Shown here: positions 1 through 10,800 of the stretch, in pieces
How the letters are laid out: each line of letters starts with the position of its first letter
How positions within the stretch are numbered: the first letter of the stretch is position 1
DNA from: Shewanella saliphila
GTDB taxonomy: Bacteria; Pseudomonadota; Gammaproteobacteria; Enterobacterales; Shewanellaceae
Reading direction: 5' to 3'
Assembly: GCF_014648295.1 (NCBI RefSeq)
Contig: NZ_BMQV01000015.1
Location: 1-64,000, forward strand
Length of the DNA stretch: 64,000 nucleotides
Notes under the pieces: generated by a model
Seen by the model: the letters and a program-made list of their open reading frames with translations, nothing else
Databases searched by the model: none
What the model was told of the DNA's origin: nothing
Program-made: the position numbers and the translations under genes

Positions 1-115
1 ACCCGTCCGCCGCTCGTCAGCAAAGTAAGCAAGCTTACTCTCTGTTACCGCTCGACTTGCATGTGTTAGGCCTGCCGCCAGCGTTCAATCTGAGCCATGA
101 TCAAACTCTTCAATT
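1..115 (-). rRNA. rrs: 16S ribosomal RNA, 5' end (partial)
   Basis: The minus strand reads the universal 16S 5' end (AATTGAAGAGTTTGATCATG), then the helix H6 region ending at the window edge. Only about 115 nt lie in the window, so the rest of the rrn operon lies to the left. The mature 5' end is placed near 115 by comparison with the E. coli 16S start. The leader upstream (116-540) carries boxA and two promoters. Confidence 0.97.
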
Positions 116-341
116 AAAGTTTTTTTGTTCGACTACGTCGAACGGCTCAATGAATTCTACTGTCTTAATTCGCTTCGCTCAAAGAGCTCACAAATTACTC
201 ACTACATTGCTGTAGCTTCATATTACTATGAACATTCTCATCATTGAGTTAAATTTTTTGATTGCCTACGTTCCGAAGAACAAGAAGACAATTTCGAATA
301 ACTCAACACCTGTGAATGCCCACACAGATTACTTGATAAAT

Positions 342-353
342 TGTTAAAGAGCG
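342..353 (-). promoter_or_regulatory. rrn boxA antitermination site
   Basis: The minus strand reads CGCTCTTTAACA, one base off the E. coli rrn boxA TGCTCTTTAACA. It lies between promoter P2 and the 16S gene, where NusB/NusE load the rRNA antitermination complex. Position and sequence are seen directly; the function follows from the family. Confidence 0.85.
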
Positions 354-382
354 TTGACCGTTTCAGTAGGTCAGGGCTGCGT

Positions 383-410
383 ATTTTACGCATTCCCTTT
401 ATGGCGTCAA
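383..410 (-). promoter_or_regulatory. rrn promoter P2
   Basis: Minus-strand -35 TTGACG (405-410) and -10 TAAAAT (383-388) with a 16-bp spacer, followed by a GC-rich stretch and then boxA about 35 bp further on. This matches the usual second rrn promoter arrangement. Confidence 0.75.
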
Positions 411-512
411 GTGTTTTTTCAAACTTCTTTTTGCCGTTATCTTCACTACCTCAATAGCTTGATAACACTCACCGGTTTTTGCTTTCGCTGTCTGCCGTGT
501 CAGTGGATGCGC

Positions 513-540
513 ATTATAGGCAGCTTAAGATTTAGTGCAA
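513..540 (-). promoter_or_regulatory. rrn promoter P1 with AT-rich upstream element
   Basis: Minus-strand -35 TTGCAC (535-540) and -10 TATAAT (513-518) with a 16-bp spacer. The discriminator after the -10 is GC-rich (GCGCATCC), as in stringently controlled rrn P1 promoters. An A/T-rich block that could be an UP element lies directly upstream of the -35, at 541-575. Confidence 0.8.
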
Positions 541-675
541 GCGCTTTTGTGCAAAAAAATGATCTTTTTACGATCTTTTATGCCTTTAGCCACTTAACTA
601 CACGATACGCACTATTTACCCCCAAAGTTATCCACAATGGCTTTATTTTGTTGGTATTTTGTCGACGTTAGAAAC

Positions 676-707
676 AATAAAGGCAGCGTGTATACGCTGC
701 CTTTATT
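676..707 (-). terminator. Rho-independent terminator of secA
   Basis: A perfect inverted repeat, AATAAAGGCAGCG/CGCTGCCTTTATT, begins 19 bp after the secA stop codon. The stem ends in a TTTATT tract on the minus strand. It insulates secA from the rrn P1 promoter. Confidence 0.85.
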
Positions 708-725
708 CACAATGAATTTGATAAA

Positions 726-3449
726 TTAACTGAGTTTACCGTGACATTGTTTGTACTTTAGACCTGAACCACATGGGCATGGATCATTACGACCCACCTT
801 TTCACCATCACGAACAACTGTTTTTGGTGCTTCTGGTGCTGGTTCTTCTGATCCACCTGTGAGAGATTCCGCTGCTGCGTGTTGATAAGCATGTTCAATC
901 TTAGCTTCTTCCTCACGGCGGCGCTGTTCCATTTCGTCGACATCTGATTGTGCTTGTACTTGCACTTTCGACAATACGCTAATGACATCATTTTTTAATG
1001 TCTCTAACATTTGTTGGAATAACTCAAATGACTCACGCTTATATTCTTGCTTTGGATTCTTTTGCGCGTAACCACGTAGGTGGATACCTTGGCGTAAATG
1101 ATCCATCGCCGCAAGATGTTCTTTCCATAGGCCGTCAAGCGTTTGAAGCATGACTGCTTTCTCAAATTGGCGTAGCACTTGTGCGCCAACCATTTGCTCT
1201 TTGGTTTGGTAGGCTTGCGTCCAAGTATCGGCAATACGCTCACGCAATGTTTCTTCGTGAAGGTCTTCTTCTTTATCTAACCATTCTTGAATGGTGAGTT
1301 TAAGATTAAACTCATTTGATAAACGTTGCTCTAAACCTGGAACATCCCACAACTCTTCTAATGATTGTGGTGGAATATATTGATCGATAACACCAGCGAT
1401 AACATCTTGTTCAATGTTTTTAATGGTGTCTTCAATACTTTCTGCGTCCATTAACTCGTTTCGTTGAGCGTAGACCACTTGACGTTGGTCATTAGCCACG
1501 TCGTCATATTCTAGAAGTTGTTTACGAATATCGAAGTTACGTGCTTCTACTTTACGTTGAGCATTTTCGATGGCGCGCGACACCCATGGATGTTCAATCG
1601 CTTCGCCTTCTTCCATACCCAGCTTTTTCATCATGCCCGATACACGGTCTGATGCGAAGATACGCATTAAGCTATCTTCCATAGATAAGTAGAAACGTGA
1701 TGAACCCGCATCACCTTGACGACCAGCACGACCACGTAACTGATTATCGATACGGCGAGATTCGTGACGCTCTGTGCCTAGGATGTGTAAACCACCGGCG
1801 GCAAGTACTTCATCATGACGGATTTTCCAATCAGCTTTAATCTTAGCTTTTTGCTCAGCCGTAGGGTTGGCTAACGCTTCGATTTCCATGTTCCAGTTAC
1901 CGCCTAATACGATATCTGTACCACGACCAGCCATGTTAGTTGCAATGGTTACTGCACCTAAGCTACCGGCTTGGGCAACAATCTCAGCTTCTTTTTCATG
2001 GAATTTAGCATTCAGTACGCTATGTGGAATTTTAGCCTTTTTCAATAATCCATTAAGCAATTCTGATTGCTCAATTGACACTGTACCGACCAATACCGGC
2101 TGACCGCGTTCGCGACAACTTTCGATATCTTTAATAATGGCGGCATATTTCTCAGCTGCGGTCAGATAGACTAAGTCAGCCATATCATTACGCACCATTG
2201 GGCGGTTTGTTGGAAGCACTACCGTATCTAAGCCGTAGATGTGTTGAAATTCGAATGCTTCAGTATCTGCTGTACCAGTCATACCCGCTAGCTTTTCATA
2301 CTGACGGAAGTAGTTCTGAAAAGTAATCGAGGCTAGTGTTTGGTTTTCATTTTGAATTTTAACACGCTCTTTCGCTTCTACAGCTTGGTGTAATCCTTCA
2401 GACCAACGACGACCAGGCATTGTACGACCTGTGTGTTCATCAACAATGATGACTTCATCGTCTTGTACAATATAGTCGACATCTTTTTCAAATAAGGTGT
2501 GCGCACGTAATGCAGCATTAACATGGTGCAGTAACGAAATGTTAGTCGCTGAATACAGTGAATCGCCTTCGGCAAGCATACCTTTTTCGATCAGCAGTAA
2601 TTCGACTTTTTCTTGACCTCGTTCAGTTAAATGAACCTGTTTACCTTTCTCATCGATGCTGTAGTCGCCATCACCAATTTCGTCTTCTGTGTCTTCTTTA
2701 TCTTGACGAATTAAGCTTGGGATTAACAAGTTAATTTTAGTGTAAAGCTCAGAGCTATCTTCAGCTGCGCCAGAAATAATTAATGGTGTACGCGCTTCAT
2801 CGATTAAGATTGAATCGACTTCGTCAATCAGTGCGTAGTGCAGTGGACGTTGTACCCGTTCTTGCGGTGAAAAAGCCATATTATCGCGTAGATAATCAAA
2901 GCCAAATTCGTTGTTAGTACCGTAAGTAATATCTGAATTGTAAGCTTCTTTCTTTTCAAACTGACCTAGTCCGGCTACGTTAATACCTACCGTTAGACCT
3001 AAGAACTCAAATAATGGGCGGTTGTTTTCGGCATCACGACGAGCTAAGTAGTCGTTGACGGTAATGATGTGTACACCCTTACCTGTTAAACCGTTAAGGT
3101 ATGCTGGTAATGTTGCCGTTAAGGTTTTACCTTCACCGGTTCTCATTTCAGCAATACGGTTACTGTCTAAAACCATACCACCCAGCAGCTGAACGTCGAA
3201 GTGACGCATTTCAAATACACGCTTTGATGCTTCACGAACTACAGCAAAGGCTTCTGCCATGATGTCATCAAGAGTTTCACCGCCGTCAAGGCGCTTGCGA
3301 AACTCTTCCGTTTTAGCTTTCAATTCGTCATTAGATAACTTTTCATAATCCGCTTCTAATGCATTAATTTGGTTTACAATTTTTCCGAGACTTTTCAGGG
3401 TACGGTCGTTGCGACTTCCGAATACTTTTGTCAGTAGTTTGCCTAACAT
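726..3449 (-). CDS. secA: SecA, preprotein translocase ATPase
   Basis: SecA is the motor ATPase that drives secretory proteins through SecYEG at the inner membrane. The 907-aa product aligns along its whole length with E. coli SecA from memory. The Walker A GEGKT lies near residues 105-109 and the DEVD box near 209-212, with a C-terminal zinc/SecB-binding tail CPCGS...KQCHG. The in-frame GTG nine bases upstream (3458) is a possible start. I prefer the ATG because family members begin with the motif [16 protein letters not shown]. No secM-like arrest peptide is evident upstream: the next gene is an M23 peptidase ending 58 bp away. A strong terminator follows. Confidence 0.97.
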   Translation of the reverse strand: MLGKLLTKVFGSRNDRTLKSLGKIVNQINALEADYEKLSNDELKAKTEEFRKRLDGGETLDDIMAEAFAVVREASKRVFEMRHFDVQLLGGMVLDSNRIAEMRTGEGKTLTATLPAYLNGLTGKGVHIITVNDYLARRDAENNRPLFEFLGLTVGINVAGLGQFEKKEAYNSDITYGTNNEFGFDYLRDNMAFSPQERVQRPLHYALIDEVDSILIDEARTPLIISGAAEDSSELYTKINLLIPSLIRQDKEDTEDEIGDGDYSIDEKGKQVHLTERGQEKVELLLIEKGMLAEGDSLYSATNISLLHHVNAALRAHTLFEKDVDYIVQDDEVIIVDEHTGRTMPGRRWSEGLHQAVEAKERVKIQNENQTLASITFQNYFRQYEKLAGMTGTADTEAFEFQHIYGLDTVVLPTNRPMVRNDMADLVYLTAAEKYAAIIKDIESCRERGQPVLVGTVSIEQSELLNGLLKKAKIPHSVLNAKFHEKEAEIVAQAGSLGAVTIATNMAGRGTDIVLGGNWNMEIEALANPTAEQKAKIKADWKIRHDEVLAAGGLHILGTERHESRRIDNQLRGRAGRQGDAGSSRFYLSMEDSLMRIFASDRVSGMMKKLGMEEGEAIEHPWVSRAIENAQRKVEARNFDIRKQLLEYDDVANDQRQVVYAQRNELMDAESIEDTIKNIEQDVIAGVIDQYIPPQSLEELWDVPGLEQRLSNEFNLKLTIQEWLDKEEDLHEETLRERIADTWTQAYQTKEQMVGAQVLRQFEKAVMLQTLDGLWKEHLAAMDHLRQGIHLRGYAQKNPKQEYKRESFELFQQMLETLKNDVISVLSKVQVQAQSDVDEMEQRRREEEAKIEHAYQHAAAESLTGGSEEPAPEAPKTVVRDGEKVGRNDPCPCGSGLKYKQCHGKLS

Positions 3450-3507
3450 CTTAATCACTTATCTGTTGTAGGTTTGGCTCATTTGAGCGCATTAACCGTT
3501 AATATTA

Positions 3508-4407
3508 TTAACTTGCTTTGCGGTAGACGTACTTTTGTGGATCGATTTGCTGTTTACCGCGCAACACTTCGTAATGCACATGGGGGCCCGTTGACCGGCC
3601 TGTGCTTCCCATACTGGCAATTTTATCGCCTTTGGCAACGACGTCACCTACGTTTACTGACAGAGATTTATTATGACCATAACGAGTGCGAAGACCATTT
3701 CCATGATCAATTTCGACTAACTCACCATATCCAAACATGCTTCCTGACCATGTTACTACGCCTGCTGCAGTCGCAATAACATCTGCCCCTTCTTTGCCAG
3801 CGAAATCAATACCTTTATGCATTGTTCGGCGGCCATTAAAAGGGTCATTTCGTAAACCATAGGGCGAAGATAACCAACCTTTCTTGATTGGCCGCCCTGA
3901 TATATAACGCTCTTCATCTATATGGAGATTAGATGCCACTGTTTCAAGTAGTGATAGCTGAACATTATTATTATCAATTCTGAATGCCAGCTTATTCATT
4001 TCATCCATAAGCTGACCTAATTCGACGCCATTACCTATTTCGCTTAAGCCACCGATGCCTACTTCTGCTGAGAAGTCGAATTGATCATCAAGAAGATTGT
4101 TTTGCGCAACTTGTTGGCCTAGAGCTTCAAGTCGGGTAATTTTGGCTTGCATTTTTGCCACGTGCGCAACGAGCGTTGCTAATTGGGTTTCAGTGGCGCT
4201 TTTGAGTTCTAACACTTGTTGCTTTTGCTGCTCGCGCAATTGTTTGTTTTCGTCAACTTTAGCTTGTTGGCTAGCAAATCGCTCTGTGTTGTATTGGTAT
4301 ATTCCTGTGCCTGTGGCCATCAGAATAATAGGTAGGAGTAACCACCGTTTGCTAGGTTGCCAACGTGTTACGCCATTTCGACCTTGGATAAAAACTGTTA
4401 CACTCAT
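3508..4407 (-). CDS. M23-family metallopeptidase, membrane anchored
   Basis: The 299-aa protein has a short cytoplasmic N-terminus and one membrane segment near residues 21-37. A coiled-coil region follows at about 45-165, then a C-terminal LytM/M23 domain. Zinc ligands are visible: HxxxD at H197/D201 and HxH at H276/H278. With all ligands present it is probably an active periplasmic peptidoglycan endopeptidase of the NlpD/MepM type, although a LytM activator role cannot be excluded. It is transcribed toward secA and starts 27 bp from the divergent dciA start. Family assignment is firm; the substrate is inferred. Confidence 0.9.
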   Translation of the reverse strand: MSVTVFIQGRNGVTRWQPSKRWLLLPIILMATGTGIYQYNTERFASQQAKVDENKQLREQQKQQVLELKSATETQLATLVAHVAKMQAKITRLEALGQQVAQNNLLDDQFDFSAEVGIGGLSEIGNGVELGQLMDEMNKLAFRIDNNNVQLSLLETVASNLHIDEERYISGRPIKKGWLSSPYGLRNDPFNGRRTMHKGIDFAGKEGADVIATAAGVVTWSGSMFGYGELVEIDHGNGLRTRYGHNKSLSVNVGDVVAKGDKIASMGSTGRSTGPHVHYEVLRGKQQIDPQKYVYRKAS

Positions 4408-4434
4408 AGCCTAATTCAGCCATCTTATTATCAT

Positions 4435-4887
4435 ATGAAAAAGCCCCCTCAAGATCTCAGCAATTTAGTCCATTTGTCAGGGCGACTACCTGAACTTGCC
4501 GAGAAAGCAGAACTATTAAATAGTCTGAATCAATATGTAAAACAGACATTAACTGGTCCTGTGGCCGAGCAGCTTAAAGTTGCCAATCTCCGCCAGGGTG
4601 TTCTTGTAATTGAAACCACTTCAGCAGCATGGGCTGCGAGAATTAATTTTCAAAAGCAGAAGCTATTACTACAGCTTCAAGTTGACACGCTTCCGATGCT
4701 TACCGCTATTGAGGTAAAAGTCAATCCTGGGCTTGCCTTAGCGAGACCAAAACCCACAACTAATCAAAATGCAATCAGTTCAACTGCGGCACAACATATT
4801 GAAGCATTAGCGGAGCATGTCGATGGTACGCTAGGTGAAAAACTAAAACGGCTGGCTGCATTAGCCAGCCGTAATAGGCAATCTTAA
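4435..4887 (+). CDS. dciA: DUF721/DciA-family replicative helicase operator
   Basis: The 150-aa protein fits DUF721 (DciA), which in bacteria lacking DnaC is known to help load or operate the DnaB helicase. The recognisable part is the N-terminal half, including the 'WAARINFQKQKLL' stretch typical of the domain. A longer in-frame reading from 4357 exists, but it would overlap the divergent peptidase gene; the ATG at 4435 gives the normal length. The location between lpxC and secA is the usual dciA position in Shewanella and Vibrio as I remember it. It is the only plus-strand gene in the first 22 kb and converges on lpxC, with 3 bp between stop codons. Confidence 0.85.
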   Translation: MKKPPQDLSNLVHLSGRLPELAEKAELLNSLNQYVKQTLTGPVAEQLKVANLRQGVLVIETTSAAWAARINFQKQKLLLQLQVDTLPMLTAIEVKVNPGLALARPKPTTNQNAISSTAAQHIEALAEHVDGTLGEKLKRLAALASRNRQS

Positions 4888-4890
4888 CGG

Positions 4891-5811
4891 TTAAGCGTGC
4901 GCCAGCGCACCCGGAACCATGAAGCTGACGGGAACATCAGCCTCTTTGTCAAAGCTAACAAGTTCCCATGCATCTTGCTGGGCAAGTAACGCTCTCACAA
5001 GTTGGTTGTTAAGTGCGTGACCGGTTTTATATGCCGTAAACTCGCCAACAATGGCATGACCTGCTACGTACAAGTCACCAAATGCGTCGAGAATTTTATG
5101 CTTAACGAATTCGTCTTCATAACGCAGACCATCAGGGTTTAATACACGATATTCGTCAAGTACAACGGCATTTTCCATGCTGCCACCTAGTGCAAGGTTA
5201 TTTGCACGTAGGTATTCAATATCACGCATAAAACCAAATGTTCTGGCACGACTAATGTCTTTTACAAACGCTGAAGTCGAAAAATCCATAATCATGTGTT
5301 GTTGACTACGGGCAATTTCAGGGTGAGCAAAGTCAATTTTAAAATTAACTCTAAAACCTTTAAAAGGTGTTAGCTCTGCCCATTTATCACCATCTTCAAC
5401 ACGCACAGGCTTAGTGATTTTAAGGTATTTTTTCGGTGCGGCTTGTTCTTTAATCCCTGCACTTTGCAGTAAGAACACAAACGGACTTGCACTGCCATCC
5501 ATAATCGGGATTTCTGGTGCATCGACTTCGATAATGGCATTATCGATACCTAAGCCGGCAAGTGCTGCAAACAAATGCTCAATCGTTGAAATTCTAATAC
5601 CAGCATCATTGACTAAGGCTGTACACATGGTTGTTTCGCGCACCATATCCGCCTTGGCTGGAATAGACACAGCGGGGCTAAGATCGGTACGTTTTAGTAC
5701 AATCCCTGTATTTACTGGTGCGGGCATAATGCATAGAGTCACTTTATTGCCAGAATGCAATCCGACTCCAGTGCTCTTCACCATTTTTTGAACAGTTCTT
5801 TGAAAAATCAT
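4891..5811 (-). CDS. lpxC: LpxC, UDP-3-O-acyl-N-acetylglucosamine deacetylase
   Basis: LpxC catalyses the committed step of lipid A synthesis, a zinc-dependent deacetylation in the cytosol. The 306-aa length matches the family. The zinc ligands fall at H79, H238 and D242, in the motifs STIEHLFA and [10 protein letters not shown], at the E. coli numbering. It follows ftsZ after a 210-bp gap without an obvious terminator, so read-through from the dcw cluster plus a local promoter is plausible. The C-terminus is rich in hydrophobic residues and alanine (ends PGALAHA), similar to the tail recognised by FtsH in E. coli LpxC; proteolytic control is inferred. Confidence 0.97.
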   Translation of the reverse strand: MIFQRTVQKMVKSTGVGLHSGNKVTLCIMPAPVNTGIVLKRTDLSPAVSIPAKADMVRETTMCTALVNDAGIRISTIEHLFAALAGLGIDNAIIEVDAPEIPIMDGSASPFVFLLQSAGIKEQAAPKKYLKITKPVRVEDGDKWAELTPFKGFRVNFKIDFAHPEIARSQQHMIMDFSTSAFVKDISRARTFGFMRDIEYLRANNLALGGSMENAVVLDEYRVLNPDGLRYEDEFVKHKILDAFGDLYVAGHAIVGEFTAYKTGHALNNQLVRALLAQQDAWELVSFDKEADVPVSFMVPGALAHA

Positions 5812-6021
5812 TCAGTAACCCGTAAATATCAATATTAAACAAATAGTTGCAAAAATAGCCTAAGACTATCATGCAGATCTGGTATGACATGCTATCATAA
5901 GTTTGGATTTTCACAAAAAAATCACGCACTCAGTAGCAAAATCGTGAACCGACCTACAAAATAATCTTTTTCACAACAGCGTACTCATTAATCACGCAAA
6001 ACATCACGTTTTATCCGAGTT

Positions 6022-7191
6022 TTAGTCAGCCTGCTTACGCAAGAATGCTGGAATATCAAGATAGTCAGCATCTGGGCGTTGAGTAGGTTGTGGCTGTGGT
6101 ACCGCATTGCCTTTTGGCGCCGCTGTATAGCTAGTTTGAGGAGCAACCTCTTCAACTGGCTCTGGACGTGGCTCAATGGCAACTGGCTCTGGACGCGCAA
6201 CTGGCTTAGAAACCAATTGAATGTCTGGCTTTTTCTCTGCGCCAATACCAGTAGCAACTACAGTTACGCGTAACTCTTCGCTCATTTCAGGGTCAATTAC
6301 CGCACCCACAACCACTGTCGCGTTGTCTGATGCGTAAGCTTTAACATGGTTACCCACGGTTTCAAGCTCTTCGATACTGATATCCATACCGGCAGTGATG
6401 TTAACTAACACGCCACGCGCACCCGCTAAATCAATATCTTCAAGTAATGGACTGGCAACAGCTGCTTCTGCGGCTTCTTCTGCACGGTCGTCACCTGTTG
6501 CAACACCGGTACCCATCATGGCATTACCCATTTCTGACATCACGGTTTTCACATCGGCGAAATCGACGTTAATTAGGCCTGGGCGAGTAATTAGCTCAGC
6601 AATACCTTGAACCGCACCAAGAAGTACGTTGTTAGCGGCAGCAAAAGCATCAAGTAGTGATGTGCCACGGCCAAGTACTTTAAGCAGCTTTTCATTTGGG
6701 ATCGTAATTAACGAATCCACATGTTTAGCTAGCTCTGCAATCCCTAGCTCAGCGTAAGCCATACGCTTTTTGCCTTCAAATGGGAATGGCTTGGTTACAA
6801 CAGCAACGGTTAAAATGCCTTCTTCGCGTGCGATTTCTGCAACAACTGGAGCGGCACCAGTACCGGTACCACCACCCATTCCGGCTGCGATAAAGATCAT
6901 GTCAGATCCTTTAATCGCAGCGCGGATGTTTTCGCGATCTTCTTCAGCAGCTTGACGACCCACATCTGGGTTTGCGCCTGCACCAAGGCCTTTAGTGACA
7001 TCACGACCCAGCTGGATTGTTGAACCCGCGCTTGATTTGCGTAATGCCTGGGCATCTGTATTTGTGACGATAAATTCAACACCTTCGATGCTGTGTTTTA
7101 CCATATGTTCGACGGCGTTTCCGCCACCACCACCGACGCCGATGACCTTAATCACCGCTTCGTCTGAATGAGTGTCCATGATCTCAAACAT
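6022..7191 (-). CDS. ftsZ: FtsZ, tubulin-like cell-division GTPase
   Basis: FtsZ polymerises into the cytokinetic ring. The 389-aa protein has the tubulin signature GGGTGTG at residues 106-112 and a T7 loop region. A proline- and glutamate-rich linker runs from about 318 to 370. The conserved C-terminal peptide [12 protein letters not shown] (376-387) binds FtsA, ZipA and SlmA. The partner slmA is encoded at 42903 in the same window. It lies 26 bp after ftsA at the distal end of the dcw cluster. Confidence 0.98.
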   Translation of the reverse strand: MFEIMDTHSDEAVIKVIGVGGGGGNAVEHMVKHSIEGVEFIVTNTDAQALRKSSAGSTIQLGRDVTKGLGAGANPDVGRQAAEEDRENIRAAIKGSDMIFIAAGMGGGTGTGAAPVVAEIAREEGILTVAVVTKPFPFEGKKRMAYAELGIAELAKHVDSLITIPNEKLLKVLGRGTSLLDAFAAANNVLLGAVQGIAELITRPGLINVDFADVKTVMSEMGNAMMGTGVATGDDRAEEAAEAAVASPLLEDIDLAGARGVLVNITAGMDISIEELETVGNHVKAYASDNATVVVGAVIDPEMSEELRVTVVATGIGAEKKPDIQLVSKPVARPEPVAIEPRPEPVEEVAPQTSYTAAPKGNAVPQPQPTQRPDADYLDIPAFLRKQAD

Positions 7192-7217
7192 TGTCTGATC
7201 TCCGTATGTCTGCGTTA

Positions 7218-8453
7218 TTAAAATTCACCTTTAAACCAACTTTTGACCCGATTCAAAAAGCTGGTAACCCCTTGACGCTCAGGTCGCTCAAACTGACGTT
7301 CGATAACTCGCCTTGCGCCATAATGAAGCAAGCCTATTCCTGTTGAGTAAATAGGTTGATCCACATATTCGTATAACCCTTTTACAGGCAATGGTGATGC
7401 CACACGAACTGGCATACCAAATGTTGCCTCGGCAATGTCAACTGCACCTGATATTGAGGACGTACCTCCGGTGAGCACTATGCCTGCTGCAATTTGGTCT
7501 TCTAACCCACTGTCTTGCAGCTGCTTGAGCACAAGCTCAAACAATTCTTGGTATCTTGGCTCGACTACTTCTGCCAATGTATGTCTGGACATACTGCGCG
7601 AAGGACGACCGCCCACTGACGGAACTTCAATGCTGTCTTCGCGGCTCACCGTTGAACTTCTTGCGCTGGCAAATTGCACTTTAATTTGCTCAGCATGTGT
7701 TAACGGTGTTCTGAATATTTTGGCGATGTCGCTGGTGACTTGGTTGCCCGCGACCGGGATAACCGCACAGTGACGTAATGCGCCGTTGGTATATACAGCA
7801 ATATCGGTTGTTCCACCACCAATATCGACGATACATACGCCTAAATCCTTCTCGTCATTGGTCAATACAGAGTCTGCCGACGCAATACCAGAAAACACTA
7901 AGTCGTCGACTTTTAAACCACAACGTTCAACACTTTTCGTGATGTTCTTTGCCATGTCGTTTGCACAGGTCACGATGTGTGCTTTAGCTTCCATACGCAT
8001 GCCCGACATACCGATTGGGCTTTTAATGCCGTCTTGCACGTCGATTGAGTATTCTTGCGGTAACACATGTAAAATACGACGCTCTGTTGGTATTTTTACC
8101 GAACGTGCCGTGTGAATAACATTGTCGACGTCTTCTTGTGTGACTTCTTCGTCATTAATCGACACCATGCCATTTTCATTTTGGCAAGCAATGTGTTTAC
8201 CCGAAATACTTAAGTACACTGACGATACTTGGCAGTCGGCCATTAGCTCGGCTTGATCTAATGCGCGCTGTACACTGCGTACAATCGAGTCAAGATCGTT
8301 AACACCGCCTTTGTCCATTCCGCGTGAGGGATGGTTACCTAAACCAATGACACTAATCTCACCATCAGGTAATACTTCACCAATGATCACTGCGACCTTG
8401 GATGTCCCTATATCTAGCCCCACGATGAGGTTTCTTTCCTGATTCTTGGTCAT
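7218..8453 (-). CDS. ftsA: FtsA, actin-like membrane tether for FtsZ
   Basis: The 411-aa protein is an actin/HSP70-fold ATPase. The N-terminal phosphate motif [15 protein letters not shown] lies near residues 13-27, and the second phosphate loop [11 protein letters not shown] near 210. The adenosine motif [11 protein letters not shown] lies near 333. The C-terminus [13 protein letters not shown] is an amphipathic helix of the type that anchors FtsA to the inner membrane. The start overlaps the ftsQ stop by 4 bp, implying translational coupling. Confidence 0.98.
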   Translation of the reverse strand: MTKNQERNLIVGLDIGTSKVAVIIGEVLPDGEISVIGLGNHPSRGMDKGGVNDLDSIVRSVQRALDQAELMADCQVSSVYLSISGKHIACQNENGMVSINDEEVTQEDVDNVIHTARSVKIPTERRILHVLPQEYSIDVQDGIKSPIGMSGMRMEAKAHIVTCANDMAKNITKSVERCGLKVDDLVFSGIASADSVLTNDEKDLGVCIVDIGGGTTDIAVYTNGALRHCAVIPVAGNQVTSDIAKIFRTPLTHAEQIKVQFASARSSTVSREDSIEVPSVGGRPSRSMSRHTLAEVVEPRYQELFELVLKQLQDSGLEDQIAAGIVLTGGTSSISGAVDIAEATFGMPVRVASPLPVKGLYEYVDQPIYSTGIGLLHYGARRVIERQFERPERQGVTSFLNRVKSWFKGEF

Positions 8454-9220
8454 TTATTGTCGGCTCTCTGTTTTGGATCATCCCAGCCTACTGCAAACCC
8501 GGTATCGTATCGTAAATCAACGGTTGCAACTGGTTTATTACTTTGCTTCAAAGTAGGATACACATTAATAAATCGTTGTATCCGTGACATTTTATCTTCT
8601 CGCCCTAGTTCAATCTCAATCCCGTTCGCTAATACAGCATGCCAAGCGTGACGTGGACTTAATCGCAAATTGACTAAGGTAAAACCATTAATTGTGAGCA
8701 AATCATTTAACTGCTGAAAACTGGTTAACACTTCTTGTTCTGTCCCTTCTGGGCCAGATAACATGGGCAAAGTCGCATGCTGTGCATGAGCTAGCGCTTC
8801 AAATACTTCACCATTTACATTTAACCAAGCCGTATTATTCCAATGCGCTACGGCTTGTTGTTCTTGCAGTGTGACTTTAAATTTTGCCGGCCATTCGCGT
8901 CTTACTGAAGCATGATAAACCCACGGCAATGCCTCTAATGCTTTTTGTACATCGACAACATCTGCGCTAAAAAAACTATTTTGCATTAACGATTGCAGCG
9001 CATTTTTTATTTCGTCATCGGTGGTGAAAACCCGTTCACCTTTAAGCGCTACCGCCTCAATAGGTAGGGCATCTGCGTCATTGAGCAAGTTATGAAGCTG
9101 AAAACCACCCCAAGCAATTGTGCCGAGCACACTCAACAAAAACAGTACGCCAGTGCAAAAGTACCAATTTACACGAGCTAGGTTATGTTTTAGTTGGCGC
9201 CCTTTATCGCTCCACGACAC
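8450..9220 (-). CDS. ftsQ: FtsQ, divisome membrane protein with POTRA domain
   Basis: This is a 256-aa single-pass protein with a short cytoplasmic segment and a membrane helix near residues 20-42. A POTRA domain (about 50-125) follows, then the FtsQ domain with the conserved 'ALPWVYHASVRREWPAKFKV' region. FtsQ joins FtsB and FtsL to control septal peptidoglycan synthesis. It directly follows murC after a 112-bp gap; the ddlB gene found here in E. coli is absent. That gap contains only a short GGGG/CCCC hairpin near 9245-9260. Confidence 0.95.
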   Translation of the reverse strand: MSWSDKGRQLKHNLARVNWYFCTGVLFLLSVLGTIAWGGFQLHNLLNDADALPIEAVALKGERVFTTDDEIKNALQSLMQNSFFSADVVDVQKALEALPWVYHASVRREWPAKFKVTLQEQQAVAHWNNTAWLNVNGEVFEALAHAQHATLPMLSGPEGTEQEVLTSFQQLNDLLTINGFTLVNLRLSPRHAWHAVLANGIEIELGREDKMSRIQRFINVYPTLKQSNKPVATVDLRYDTGFAVGWDDPKQRADNK

Positions 9221-9332
9221 CTTAGTTCCGCCTCTGACGTTGTTCCGGGGTTAGCCCCAAAAGATCGGCCATTATATCGACCAACCCTTACGGATTAAAG
9301 CTCGATTTTTAAACGCAACAATTGACGATAAA

Positions 9333-10799
9333 TCAATCATTTCCTTGTTCTTCTTCCTGCACTTTAAAGCCTAGTTCGCTGATGGCTAACTCTTTCGATA
9401 ATGCCCCGATATTGCCTGCACCTTGGGTTAAAAATAAGTCCCCTTGTTGCAATACATCTGGTAACACGGCAGCGAGTTGGTCTGGACTAGCCACGAAAAT
9501 GGGGTCTACCTGTCCACGCAAACGAATTGAGCGGCATAAAGCTCGTCCATCTGCACCAGGGATTGGCGCTTCACCTGCTGCATAAACATCAAGTAGCAAC
9601 AAGCTATCGACTTGCGATAACACATCAACAAAGTCTTCATATAAATCACGTGTACGGCTGTAACGATGCGGTTGGTAAGCCATCACTAAGCGCTTATCTG
9701 GCCAACCAGCTCGCGCCGCTTTAATCGTTGCTAACACTTCACTTGGGTGATGACCATAGTCGTCGACCAACATGACATTACCATTAGGGGTAGCAAACTC
9801 ACCTAAATGCTGGAAGCGACGGCCAATGCCTTCAAACTCAGCCAATGCTTGTACAATGGCCTCGTCGTCAATATCGTCTTCACTTGCAACCGCTATCGCA
9901 GCTAACGCATTGAGTACGTTATGCTGCCCAGGTAGATTAAGCACAATGTCTAAATCATCTTTAGCATGACGCTTAACGGTAAAACTTGACTGATGTCCGT
10001 TTTGAGCAAAGTTAATCGCTTGTACATCGGCATCGTCACTAAAACCATAGGTGACAACTTGACGGCCAATGCGCGGCATGATCTCGCGGATCACTTCATC
10101 ATCAATACACATCACGGCGACGCCATAAAACGGTAAGTTATGTAAAAAGTCGACAAAGGTGTTTTTTAACTTTTCAAAGTCGCCACCGTAGGTGTCCATG
10201 TGATCGGCTTCAATATTGGTGATCACACTCACCATAGGTTGTAAGTGTAAAAAGCTGGCATCACTTTCGTCTGCTTCAGCAATCAAGTAACGGCTAGTAC
10301 CTAAGCGTGCATTGGTACCTGCGCTATTTAACAGCCCACCAATGACAAAGGTCGGGTCACGTTCAGCTTGACCATACACACTGGCTATTAAGCTCGTAGT
10401 GGTGGTTTTACCGTGAGTGCCTGCAATAGCGACCCCATGGCGATAACGCATTAGCTCTGCCAGCATTTCAGCACGGCGAACAATCGGGATACGTAACTCT
10501 TTGGCGGTAATAATTTCAGGGTTTTGCGGGTTGATTGCCGTCGATACCACCACAACATCGACGTTTTCGACGCTCTGGGCCTGATGGCCAATAATAATCT
10601 TGGCGCCTAAACGCTGCAGACGTTCTGTCACACTGTTTACGGCAATGTCAGAACCGCTAATTTGATAGCCTTCGTTGACTAATACTTCGGCAATACCACC
10701 CATGCCAGCACCACCGATGCCAACAAAATGAATGCGCTTGATCCGTCTCATTTCTGGGATCATGCTACGAAGCTGTGCGTATCTTTCTGTCTTTGTCAT
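9333..10799 (-). CDS. murC: MurC, UDP-N-acetylmuramate--L-alanine ligase
   Basis: MurC adds L-Ala to UDP-MurNAc using ATP, the first amino-acid step of the peptidoglycan stem. The 488-aa sequence has the N-terminal nucleotide fold [14 protein letters not shown] near residues 24-37 and the ATP-binding loop GTHGKTTT near 127-134. The central NxExDH motif ([11 protein letters not shown]) is also present. One base separates it from murG upstream. Confidence 0.98.
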   Translation of the reverse strand: MTKTERYAQLRSMIPEMRRIKRIHFVGIGGAGMGGIAEVLVNEGYQISGSDIAVNSVTERLQRLGAKIIIGHQAQSVENVDVVVVSTAINPQNPEIITAKELRIPIVRRAEMLAELMRYRHGVAIAGTHGKTTTTSLIASVYGQAERDPTFVIGGLLNSAGTNARLGTSRYLIAEADESDASFLHLQPMVSVITNIEADHMDTYGGDFEKLKNTFVDFLHNLPFYGVAVMCIDDEVIREIMPRIGRQVVTYGFSDDADVQAINFAQNGHQSSFTVKRHAKDDLDIVLNLPGQHNVLNALAAIAVASEDDIDDEAIVQALAEFEGIGRRFQHLGEFATPNGNVMLVDDYGHHPSEVLATIKAARAGWPDKRLVMAYQPHRYSRTRDLYEDFVDVLSQVDSLLLLDVYAAGEAPIPGADGRALCRSIRLRGQVDPIFVASPDQLAAVLPDVLQQGDLFLTQGAGNIGALSKELAISELGFKVQEEEQGND

Positions 10800-10800
10800 T

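Larger units (their letters stand above)
116..675. other. rrn leader and promoter region, no protein gene
   Basis: This 560-bp stretch between 16S and secA holds the 16S leader (with the processing-stalk half), boxA, P2, P1 and upstream A/T-rich sequence. Short open frames here show no family resemblance or ribosome binding site, and they lie inside the rRNA leader. Confidence 0.8.

Noticed and set aside
354..671. A 105-codon open frame on the plus strand upstream of 16S.
   Set aside because: It runs antisense through the rrn promoters and leader, lacks a ribosome binding site and resembles no family.
9221..9332. A possible missing ddlB between murC and ftsQ.
   Set aside because: The 112-bp gap has no ddl remnant. 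As I recall, absence of ddlB from this position is normal in Shewanella, so it is not a deletion specific to this strain.
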